Source of the DNA: JAPOKJ01 sp043767985
GTDB taxonomy: Bacteria > Pseudomonadota > Gammaproteobacteria > Burkholderiales > Burkholderiaceae_E
Reading direction: 5' to 3'
Assembly (NCBI GenBank): GCA_043767985.1
Contig: JAYVKZ010000468.1
Location: 1 to 11,255, forward strand
Length of the DNA: 11,255 bases
The position numbers and the translations under genes were made by a program. Below, one piece after another: positions 1 to 5,764 of this stretch. Position 1 is the stretch's first letter, and each line of letters begins with the position of its first letter. The notes below the pieces were generated by a model that saw nothing but the letters and a program-made list of their open reading frames with translations, had not been told where the DNA came from and made no database searches.

Positions 1-475
1 GAAACTCACGCGCTTTGCGCACATCAAGCGGCATGTTTTCTATCATCGGCTCGTGCTGGGCACCTGCCAGCGATTTTAAAGAATCCGATTCCGGCACCAT
101 GCCATTTGTAGTGCTCACTGCGGGAACGGCGTCTTGCACATCGTCATGTCTTTCACGTAAGCGCCGAATAGGCGCTTCAATTGCCGTCAAGTCCGCTTCT
201 GGATCGGTGATGCGATCCCCCAATTGGTTACGCGCGCCGCTAATCGTGAAGCCCTGTTCATACAATAGGTCGCGAATACGGCGCACCAAAAGAACCTCAT
301 GGTGCTGATAGTAACGCCGGTTACCACGCCGCTTCATCGGCCGAAGTTGCGTAAATTCTTGTTCCCAATAACGCAGTACGTGCGGCTTGACCATACACAG
401 ATCACTCACTTCACCAATTGTGAAATAGCGCTTGGCAGGAATCGAAGGCAGTATGGTTTTGGGCTTGTCGATCAT
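1..475 (-). CDS. MerR-family transcriptional regulator, partial (C-terminus off left edge)
   Basis: The open frame starts at ATG 475-473 and is still open at base 1, giving 158 codons inside the window. Residues about 16-42 (YFTIGEVSDLCMVKPHVLRYW) are a MerR winged helix-turn-helix. It is followed by the wing segment RRGNRRYYQHHEVLLVRRI and a helix typical of the dimerisation region. The rest is charged and looks unstructured, with no Cys cluster of a metal sensor visible. The start codon overlaps the ihfA stop (ATGA), so translation is probably coupled. A MerR gene directly after ihfA is usual in Burkholderiales, but its target and ligand are unknown to me. A 14-bp inverted repeat covers the ribosome-binding region. 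The family call is strong; the function is unassigned. Confidence 0.9.
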   Translation of the reverse strand, partial: MIDKPKTILPSIPAKRYFTIGEVSDLCMVKPHVLRYWEQEFTQLRPMKRRGNRRYYQHHEVLLVRRIRDLLYEQGFTISGARNQLGDRITDPEADLTAIEAPIRRLRERHDDVQDAVPAVSTTNGMVPESDSLKSLAGAQHEPMIENMPLDVRKAREF

Positions 476-867
476 GAGGCAAGCCTCAGCACATCGACGG
501 CCTCAAGCGACTCAATATGAGCTTTCAGCTTTTGGCTGGCATGAAAGGTCACCACGCGGCGCGCCGAAATAGGGATCGCCTCACCGGTCTTAGGATTGCG
601 GCCGGGTCGCTGAGGTTTATCGCGCAATTGGAAGTTTCCAAAGCCAGAAAGTTTCACGCTCTCGCCGCGTTCCAAGGCTTGCCGGATTTCATCAAAGAAC
701 GTGTCCACCATGTCCTTGGCTTCACGCTTATTGAGGCCCACCTGCTCAAAAAGCAGTTCGGCTAGCTCCGCTTTGGTGAGGGTATCTTCGTTGTCCTCAA
801 CGGTTTGGGCTGTGGCCGGTAGGATCTCCCTACCTTTCCAAGAATTTTGTGTGACTGAATCCGGCAT
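472..867 (-). CDS. ihfA: Integration host factor subunit alpha
   Basis: This is a DNA-bending nucleoid protein that works as a heterodimer with IHF-beta in recombination, replication and promoter architecture. Residues 30-125 form the HU/IHF fold, beginning LTKAELAELLFEQVGLNKRE. The flank contains GFGNFQLRDKPQRPGRNPKTGE (about 75-96), and the proline in RNPKTGE is the DNA-intercalating residue of the beta arm. The protein has 131 residues against about 100 in E. coli. The excess is a roughly 28-residue acidic N-terminal extension plus a slightly longer C-terminus. ATG 867-865 is the only usual start in the frame, because an in-frame TGA lies a few codons upstream. No good Shine-Dalgarno precedes it. 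It sits 33 bp after pheT and overlaps merR by 4 bp, as in the conserved pheST-ihfA order. Confidence 0.95.
   Translation of the reverse strand: MPDSVTQNSWKGREILPATAQTVEDNEDTLTKAELAELLFEQVGLNKREAKDMVDTFFDEIRQALERGESVKLSGFGNFQLRDKPQRPGRNPKTGEAIPISARRVVTFHASQKLKAHIESLEAVDVLRLAS
475..488. repeat. Inverted repeat at the ihfA/merR junction
   Basis: TGAGGC-AA-GCCTCA is a perfect 6+6 bp inverted repeat with a 2-bp centre. It spans the last ihfA codons and ends on the first base of the merR ATG. It includes the only SD-like GAGG near that start. It could be an operator or a hairpin limiting merR initiation, or chance; the repeat itself is certain. Confidence 0.5.
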
Positions 868-900
868 TCCGACAATGACTAAAAATCACCCTATTTATTT

Positions 901-3342
901 TTATTGACGTAGACGCGCTCCCATGCTTTGTGCCAAATACCCCACAAGGGCATCAATGGCTGAGGATGCATCGACATCGCTTAAAGTTCTCTCAGTATCT
1001 TGCATAAAAACTCGGAATGCAAGGCTTTTTTCCTTATTTTCCAATCCCTTACCGCGATATTCGTCAAACAACTTGATGTATTTCACAGCCTGCAATTCGA
1101 GCTTTTGAGGTCGAATTTGGTCGAAACCAGCCAATATCTGGCCTACGGTGATGTCCTGTGCCACGACCACGGCAAAATCGCGAATGACCGGTGGATACTT
1201 GGAAAGCGCCTGCGGTTTAGCCACAGAATGTTGCAATAACGCGTCAGCTTCGACTTCCCAAAGAATCGGTGCGAGGGGCAAGCCAAGGGTTTGCTGTAGC
1301 TTGGGGTGCAACTCCCCGATCCATCCCAACACTTCGCCAGACACCCTACTAATTTTGGCGCTACGGCCAGGATGAAGCGCGGGGAGCAATCCGCTATCAG
1401 GGGTGCAGGCTTCAAACTTTAGAGCTTGACCTAATAATTTCTCGATATCTCCCTTCAAATCAAAAAAATCGACTAACCGCCCCGGAACACCCCATTGATC
1501 GTCGGCGTAGGGGCCGTAAGCTAGCGCCGCGGCTCGGCGTGGTTGATCAATTCCTTGCACCGCAAGCGGCCCCGCCTGTGCTTGTTCATTACGACGAAAC
1601 ACAGAGCCGATCTCGAAGATTCTGACGCGACTAGCTTTGCGCGCAAGGTTGCTCCGCAAGGTTTCCAGCAAGCCCGTCCACAAAGTGGTGCGCATACCGT
1701 CGAGGTTGGAGGCGATGGGGTTGAGCAATGCAATCGCGCCCTGCGCTTTCGCCACGCCCGAAAGTTGCACATCAAGCTTCGAGTCAACGAAGCTATAGGT
1801 GACAATCTCCTGAAAATCACAAGCGGCGATGGCTCGCTTGAGGTCAATCATGCGCTTCTTTGACTCCGTTCGCGGCCGCATGGGCATGCTGGCAACGGGT
1901 GGGCGTTTAGGCAGGTTGTCATAACCCCAGATGCGGGCAATTTCTTCGACCAAGTCCTCTTCCAAGCTCATATCGAATCGGTAGCTTGGCGGCTCGACTG
2001 CAAAGCCTGCTGCCGTGCTTTGGTATTTCAGCCCAAGCCGTTCGAACACCTGGGCCATCTCGGCATTACCGATCTCTGCACCAATGAGCTTCCTGGCCCG
2101 ATCAGCTCGCAGCAAGACCGGCGGGCGATCAATCAAGCCACCGGCTTTCACCTCACCTAAACACTGGTCATCCAAGGGGCCAGCCTGACCACCGCAGATC
2201 TCAAGCACCAAGGTGCTGAGATACTCAAGATGATCGACCGTGCTGGCCGGATCGACGCCGCGCTCAAATCGGTGCCCAGCATCGGTTGCAAAGTTAAAGC
2301 GCCGTGAACGCCCGGCCACTGCCGTTGGCCACCAGAAAGCGGCCTCAAGATAGACGCTAGTCGTCTCAAGACTCACCGCCGTGCTATCGCCACCCATAAT
2401 GCCAGCCAAGCTCTCGACGCTTTGCTCGTCGGCAATGATGCCCACTTCATGATCCAAGCTGACCGTTTGACCGTTCAATAACTTAAGCGTTTCACCGGCT
2501 TTGGCCCAGCGCACCGTCAGTCCACCATGAATCTTATCGAGATCAAAAACGTGGGTCGGTCGCCCGATTTCTAACATCACATAGTTTGAAATATCAACCA
2601 GAGCCGAGATAGAACGCTGTCCGGCGCGCTCCAACCGGTCGCGCATCCAGTGCGGGGTCGCTGCCTTAGCATTCACACCCCTCACCACACGGCCCGCGAA
2701 GCGGCCGCATAAATCGGGCGCCTCCACCGTAACGGACACGCGGTCCTTCAAAGTCACCAGCGCCGGTGTAAATACCTGCGGCTTCAAAGGAGCGCCACTG
2801 ATTGCAGAGACCTCACGTGCAACACCATACACACTCAAACAGTGCGCCAAATTAGGCGTGAGTTTGAGCATCAAGATCTGGTCATCAAGCTGAGCGTACT
2901 CGCGAAAATCCTGGCCGACCAAGGCATCGACAGGCAAGATCAACAAGCCGTCATGGTCCTGGGTCAGCCCAAGCTCAGTCGCTGAGCACAGCATGCCGTT
3001 GCTTTCTACGCCGCGCATCGCAACAGGCTTAATCGCAACATCGTTCGGAAGCAGCGCGCCTGGTAAAGCACAAGGAATCTTGATACCGACGCTCACATTA
3101 GGCGCACCGCACACGATCTGATGAATGCCCTGCCCTGTGTCCACCTGGCAAACATTCAGCTTGTCGGCATTGGGGTGCTTCCCAAAGGACAGCACCTGCC
3201 CCACCACCACTTTACTGAAAGCAGGTGCATAAGATTTCGACTCCTCAACCTCTAGCCCGGCCATCGTGAGTCGGTCGGCAAGCTGCTCGGAAGTCCAGGC
3301 CGGATTACAATAGGCGCGAAGCCAACTTTCGGGGAATTTCAT
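901..3342 (-). CDS. pheT: Phenylalanine--tRNA ligase beta subunit
   Basis: Together with PheS it forms the cytoplasmic (alpha-beta)2 enzyme that charges tRNA-Phe. The protein has 813 residues, close to the usual bacterial length of about 800. Domains in order: an N-terminal segment; an EMAP/OB-fold tRNA-binding domain (about 40-150, with VVVGQVLSFGKHPNADKLNV); the B3/B4 editing domain, beginning near LTPNLAHCLSVYGVAREV (161-178); the B5 domain (about 405-480, with PPSYRFDMSLEEDLVEEIAR and WGYDNLP); a catalytic-like core; and a C-terminal FDX-ACB anticodon-binding domain beginning near SKYPPVIRDFAVVV. The ATG overlaps the pheS TGA as ATGA and has no SD of its own, indicating translational coupling that keeps the subunits stoichiometric. 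No truncation or frameshift is seen. Confidence 0.98.
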   Translation of the reverse strand: MKFPESWLRAYCNPAWTSEQLADRLTMAGLEVEESKSYAPAFSKVVVGQVLSFGKHPNADKLNVCQVDTGQGIHQIVCGAPNVSVGIKIPCALPGALLPNDVAIKPVAMRGVESNGMLCSATELGLTQDHDGLLILPVDALVGQDFREYAQLDDQILMLKLTPNLAHCLSVYGVAREVSAISGAPLKPQVFTPALVTLKDRVSVTVEAPDLCGRFAGRVVRGVNAKAATPHWMRDRLERAGQRSISALVDISNYVMLEIGRPTHVFDLDKIHGGLTVRWAKAGETLKLLNGQTVSLDHEVGIIADEQSVESLAGIMGGDSTAVSLETTSVYLEAAFWWPTAVAGRSRRFNFATDAGHRFERGVDPASTVDHLEYLSTLVLEICGGQAGPLDDQCLGEVKAGGLIDRPPVLLRADRARKLIGAEIGNAEMAQVFERLGLKYQSTAAGFAVEPPSYRFDMSLEEDLVEEIARIWGYDNLPKRPPVASMPMRPRTESKKRMIDLKRAIAACDFQEIVTYSFVDSKLDVQLSGVAKAQGAIALLNPIASNLDGMRTTLWTGLLETLRSNLARKASRVRIFEIGSVFRRNEQAQAGPLAVQGIDQPRRAAALAYGPYADDQWGVPGRLVDFFDLKGDIEKLLGQALKFEACTPDSGLLPALHPGRSAKISRVSGEVLGWIGELHPKLQQTLGLPLAPILWEVEADALLQHSVAKPQALSKYPPVIRDFAVVVAQDITVGQILAGFDQIRPQKLELQAVKYIKLFDEYRGKGLENKEKSLAFRVFMQDTERTLSDVDASSAIDALVGYLAQSMGARLRQ

Positions 3343-4340
3343 AAGTTAAATTGGGCGAGAAAGCGCAAGTCGTTATCAAAAAAGAGGCGCAAATCAGCGA
3401 CGCCGTAACGCAGCATGGCCAGGCGGTCAATACCTGTGCCAAAGGCGAATCCAATGTATCTCTCGGGATCTAGCCCAATATTGCGAATGACGTTAGGGTG
3501 GACCTGCCCCGAGCCAGAGATTTCTAGCCATCGGTCGGCCAGTGGCCCGTCACCAAACCGTATATCAATCTCGGCGGAAGGCTCAGTAAAGGGGAAATAA
3601 GACGGTCGGAATCGAACATCAATGTCGTCGCGCTCGAAAAATTGCGTAATGAAATCCCGATATACATTCTTAAGATCGGTCAGGCTGATGTTTTCATCAA
3701 TCCACATGCCCTCGAACTGGTGAAACATAGGCGAATGAGTGGCATCGGAATCGACACGATAGGTGCGCCCCGGTGCGATCACTCGAATTGGCGGCTTATT
3801 CATTCGCGCATAACGAATCTGCATGGGGCTTGTGTGGGTGCGCAACATGTACCCACCCTCGACATAAAATGTATCGTGCATCGAGCGCGCAGGATGATTC
3901 TCAGGCGTATTGAGCGCCGTAAAGTTATAAAAATCTTCCTCGATCTCTGGGCCATCGGCCACATCAAACCCGATTGAATGAAAGATCGCTTCGATCCGTT
4001 CAATCGCCATCGTAATCGGGTGTAATCCGCCCTTACCTAGGCCTCGGCCCGGCAAGCTCACGTCCAATGACTCGGCTGCGAGCTTGGCGAACAACAGGTC
4101 ATTTTCGAGGCCGGTTTCGCGTTGCTTGAGAGCGGCTTCAATGCTTTGCTTGACTTCGTTCAAACGTTTGCCAGCGGCTGACTTTTCCTCGCCTTGCAAC
4201 TTGCCCAGCAGCTTCAATTGAGCAGTGAGTTGGCCTTCTTTGCCCAAGAACTGGGCCTTGGCATTGGCCAGCCCAGCGGCATCTTTGGCGGTAGCGAAAG
4301 CCACCTGCGCCGAGGCGATCATGGTGTCGAGATCATTCAT
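3339..4340 (-). CDS. pheS: Phenylalanine--tRNA ligase alpha subunit
   Basis: This is the class II catalytic subunit that makes Phe-adenylate and transfers Phe to tRNA-Phe. It has 333 residues (about 327 in E. coli). Residues 1-90 are the N-terminal helical coiled-coil arm that contacts tRNA. The motif 1 region is near HPARSMHDTFY (149-159). Motif 2 is GRTYRVDSDATHSPMFHQ (191-208). The Phe-pocket segment is FRPSYFPFTEPSAE (244-257), followed by WLEISGSGQVHPNV. Motif 3 is GTGIDRLAMLRYG (301-313). The pocket alanine in GFAFG is the expected residue. The ATG at 4340 is chosen because the N-terminus aligns with known PheS; the SD is weak (ACAAAGC). It lies 127 bp after rplT, beyond a terminator-like hairpin, and overlaps pheT by 4 bp. 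Confidence 0.98.
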   Translation of the reverse strand: MNDLDTMIASAQVAFATAKDAAGLANAKAQFLGKEGQLTAQLKLLGKLQGEEKSAAGKRLNEVKQSIEAALKQRETGLENDLLFAKLAAESLDVSLPGRGLGKGGLHPITMAIERIEAIFHSIGFDVADGPEIEEDFYNFTALNTPENHPARSMHDTFYVEGGYMLRTHTSPMQIRYARMNKPPIRVIAPGRTYRVDSDATHSPMFHQFEGMWIDENISLTDLKNVYRDFITQFFERDDIDVRFRPSYFPFTEPSAEIDIRFGDGPLADRWLEISGSGQVHPNVIRNIGLDPERYIGFAFGTGIDRLAMLRYGVADLRLFFDNDLRFLAQFNL

Positions 4341-4367
4341 GCTTTGTGTCAGGTTCAGTTTGAGGTC

Positions 4368-4391
4368 AAAGGTTTCGGGACTTGCACCTTT
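4368..4391. repeat. Hairpin-forming inverted repeat in the pheS leader
   Basis: AAAGGT and ACCTTT form a 6-bp stem with a 12-nt loop, between the rplT terminator and the pheS start. On the minus strand no U-tract follows, so it is not a terminator. It may be a minor leader structure or chance. Confidence 0.25.
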
Positions 4392-4416
4392 GGGCGCGAG
4401 CCTAGGCCGCGTGCAT

Positions 4417-4442
4417 AAGAAAAAAGGGCCGACGGCCCTTTT
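4417..4442 (-). terminator. Rho-independent terminator/attenuator between rplT and pheS
   Basis: Read on the minus strand, AAAAGGGCC-GTC-GGCCCTTTT is a perfect 9-bp stem with a 3-nt loop, and a T-rich run (TTCTT) continues directly after it, giving TTTTTT at the 3' side of the stem. It starts 26 nt after the rplT stop. It probably ends or reduces transcription of the thrS-infC-rpmI-rplT segment before pheST. The A-run on the 5' side also lets it work weakly on the opposite strand. E. coli also has regulated termination before pheST, but there it needs the Phe-rich PheM leader peptide, which I do not see here. Confidence 0.85.
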
Positions 4443-4467
4443 CTCTTCAGGTTCATTCAGCAGTATC

Positions 4468-4821
4468 TCAGATCGCTGATTTCACCTGAGTGACGACGGC
4501 CTTAAATGCGGGCTTGTCGTTCACTGCCATATCGGCCAACACCTTACGGTCCAGGCTGATGGCGGCTTTATTCAAACCAGCGATAAACACGCTGTAGGTC
4601 ATACCGTGTTCACGCACTGCTGCGTTAATACGGGCGATCCACAATGAGCGGAATACGCGCTTTTTGTTACGACGGTCACGATAGGCATATTGCCCAGCGC
4701 GCATCACCGCTTCTTTAGCAATCCTAAAGACGGTACTACGACGACCACGGTAACCCTTGGCTAACGCAATAATTTTCTTATGACGGGCTCGGGCCGTCAC
4801 ACCACGTTTAACTCGTGCCAT
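4468..4821 (-). CDS. rplT: 50S ribosomal protein L20
   Basis: This is an early 23S rRNA-binding assembly protein of the large subunit and, in E. coli, the autogenous repressor of the rpmI-rplT mRNA. It has 117 residues, the usual length. The N-terminus MARVKRGVTARARHKKII and the GYRGRRSTVFRIAKEAVMRA stretch form the basic extended arm. The globular C-terminal part includes RNKKRVFRSLWIARINAAVR and a conserved HGMTYSVFIAGLNKA. The ATG follows a very strong SD (GGGAGGG) in the 15-nt gap after rpmI, so high expression and coupling are expected. No anomaly is seen. Confidence 0.98.
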   Translation of the reverse strand: MARVKRGVTARARHKKIIALAKGYRGRRSTVFRIAKEAVMRAGQYAYRDRRNKKRVFRSLWIARINAAVREHGMTYSVFIAGLNKAAISLDRKVLADMAVNDKPAFKAVVTQVKSAI

Positions 4822-4828
4822 AGTTGAT

Positions 4829-4836
4829 CCCTCCCT
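4829..4836 (-). promoter_or_regulatory. Strong ribosome-binding site of rplT
   Basis: AAAGGGAGGGATCAACTATG on the minus strand places GGGAGGG 7 nt before the rplT ATG. It is the strongest SD in the operon and fits the high demand for a ribosomal protein. Confidence 0.75.
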
Positions 4837-5034
4837 TTAAGCGTAAGGCATCATGGCCCGAACAGAGGCCATGTTGGTTGCGTGGACAGTCACCGTACCG
4901 CGCAATTGGCGTTTGTTCTTGGTGGTCTTCTTGGTCAAGATATGGCGCTTGAACGCCTGTCCGCGCTTGACGGAACCGCTTGCGCGTACACGCAGACGTT
5001 TCGCAGCGGACTTCTTAGTTTTCATCTTAGGCAT
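4837..5034 (-). CDS. rpmI: 50S ribosomal protein L35
   Basis: This is a small, very basic large-subunit protein of 65 residues, the usual size. The diagnostic N-terminus MPKMKTKKSAAKRLRVRASG is followed by VKRGQAFKRHILTKKTTK and a short C-terminus ending in MMPYA. The ATG at 5034 follows GAGGG with 4 nt spacing. It sits in the conserved infC-rpmI-rplT order, 15 bp before rplT and 133 bp after infC. That long upstream gap carries RNA-like inverted repeats and is where L20-mediated repression of rpmI acts in E. coli. Confidence 0.98.
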   Translation of the reverse strand: MPKMKTKKSAAKRLRVRASGSVKRGQAFKRHILTKKTTKNKRQLRGTVTVHATNMASVRAMMPYA

Positions 5035-5167
5035 GGTGCCCTCAATACTCTCTTTTAATGCCTTATCAGGTGGTTTCTAACCAAAGAAACTCTTTATAAC
5101 CCGCTCGGCTTATTTTTTAGATCCGCGCTAGTTTCCAGGCGCGGCCTAAAAATCCTTGATGAAACGC
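5035..5167 (-). promoter_or_regulatory. Structured infC-rpmI intergenic leader, candidate L20 control region
   Basis: This 133-nt gap can form two hairpins in the mRNA. The first pairs 5114-5120 with 5146-5152 (TTTTTAG/CTAAAAA) and 5123-5128 with 5139-5144 (CCGCGC/GCGCGG), with a small bulge between the stems and a 10-nt loop. The second pairs 5073-5078 with 5085-5090 (GTTTCT/AGAAAC) around a 6-nt loop. On the minus strand the long hairpin is followed by A-rich sequence, not U, so it is not an intrinsic terminator. In E. coli an mRNA element before rpmI is bound by L20. The position fits; homology to that element is inference. Confidence 0.45.
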
Positions 5168-5689
5168 CTATTTTTTCTTCTTAGGCGCAATCACCATAAT
5201 CATTTGGCGGCCTTCCATCTTTGGAAACTGCTCCACTGAGCCTACTTCCTCCAAATCCGTCCGCACCCGTTCCAACAGTCTTGCACCGAGTTCCTGGTGA
5301 GCCATTTCACGGCCTCTGAAGCGCAAAGTGACCTTTGCTTTATCGCCCTCTTCAAGAAACTTGGTCAGGTTCCGAATTTTGACGTTGTAATCACCGTCAT
5401 CGGTACCGGGCCGGAATTTGATTTCCTTGACCTGGATGATCTTTTGCTTCAGCTTGGCTTCGTGAGCCTTCTTCTGCTCTTGGTACTTGAACTTGCCGTA
5501 GTCCATCAAGCGACACACCGGAGGGTCTGCCGTTGGGGAAATTTCTACCAAGTCAACATTTCCCTCGTCAGCCATGCGCTGGGCTTCTCGACCCGCAACA
5601 ATGCCTAAAGGCTCATTTTCAACACCAATCAATCGCACCTGGAGATGATTGATTTCTCCGTTTATACGATGGGAACGTTCCGTAGCGAT
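5168..5689 (-). CDS. infC: Translation initiation factor IF-3 (AUC start)
   Basis: IF3 binds the 30S subunit, prevents premature 50S joining and rejects non-standard start codons and wrong initiator tRNAs. In this frame the sequence reads ATERSHRINGEINHLQVRLI before the conserved GVENEPLGIV, which is the true IF3 N-terminus. The frame has a TAA just upstream, and no ATG, GTG or TTG before residue 18. The fitting start is ATC 5689-5687, 8 nt after an AAGGAG SD, giving 173 residues, the normal length. Starting at GTG 5638 would remove part of the N-domain. The N-domain occupies about 1-80 (with RLMDYGKFKYQEQKKAHEAK as the linker start), and the C-domain includes VKEIKFRPGTDDGDYNVKIR and ends in APKKKK. 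It lies 75 bp after thrS. Confidence 0.95.
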   Translation of the reverse strand: MATERSHRINGEINHLQVRLIGVENEPLGIVAGREAQRMADEGNVDLVEISPTADPPVCRLMDYGKFKYQEQKKAHEAKLKQKIIQVKEIKFRPGTDDGDYNVKIRNLTKFLEEGDKAKVTLRFRGREMAHQELGARLLERVRTDLEEVGSVEQFPKMEGRQMIMVIAPKKKK

Positions 5690-5703
5690 ACTGGGCTCTC
5701 CTT
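5687..5703 (-). promoter_or_regulatory. infC ribosome-binding site with AUC start codon
   Basis: On the minus strand AAGGAG (5703-5698) is followed by an 8-nt spacer and ATC (5689-5687). A strong SD paired with a poor start codon is the known design of infC autoregulation. IF3 discourages initiation at AUU/AUC-type codons, so excess IF3 shuts off its own synthesis. The sequence is seen directly; regulation is inferred from E. coli infC, which uses AUU. Confidence 0.8.
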
Positions 5704-5718
5704 AAATCATGCTCGGGG

Positions 5719-5755
5719 AAAAATGACAAACCTTCATAGACACAACCATTGAAGG
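5719..5755 (-). terminator. Weak hairpin with T-runs between thrS and infC
   Basis: On the minus strand CCTTCA and TGAAGG form a 6-bp stem with a 13-nt loop, followed by TTTGTCATTTTT. The stem is short and A/T-rich, so it could at most attenuate read-through from thrS into infC. It may be chance. Confidence 0.25.
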
Positions 5756-5764
5756 CATTGACTA

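Noticed and set aside
15..308. Plus-strand open frame at the left edge
   Set aside because: It is antisense to the MerR gene, whose minus-strand reading gives a clear winged-helix sequence; the plus reading is Ser/Arg-rich without family features.
517..765. Plus-strand open frame antisense to ihfA
   Set aside because: The minus frame encodes a complete IHF-alpha. The plus frame has no homology I recognise.
4345..4457. Short ORF after rplT considered as a pheM-like leader peptide
   Set aside because: About 33 codons with only one Phe codon and a composition dominated by Lys, Arg, Pro and Ser; it does not fit a Phe-sensing leader.
5111..5153. Hairpin after infC considered as a Rho-independent terminator
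   Set aside because: On the minus strand the sequence after the stem is A-rich (CTAAAAAAT), not U-rich; the U-run is part of the 5' arm.
5636..5638. GTG as the infC start
   Set aside because: It would drop 17 conserved residues including SHRINGEI and has no SD at proper spacing, whereas ATC 5689 has AAGGAG 8 nt upstream.
5702..5710. Two-codon mini-ORF ATG-ATT-TAA overlapping the infC SD
   Set aside because: Too short to weigh and probably chance, although it touches the AAGGAG.
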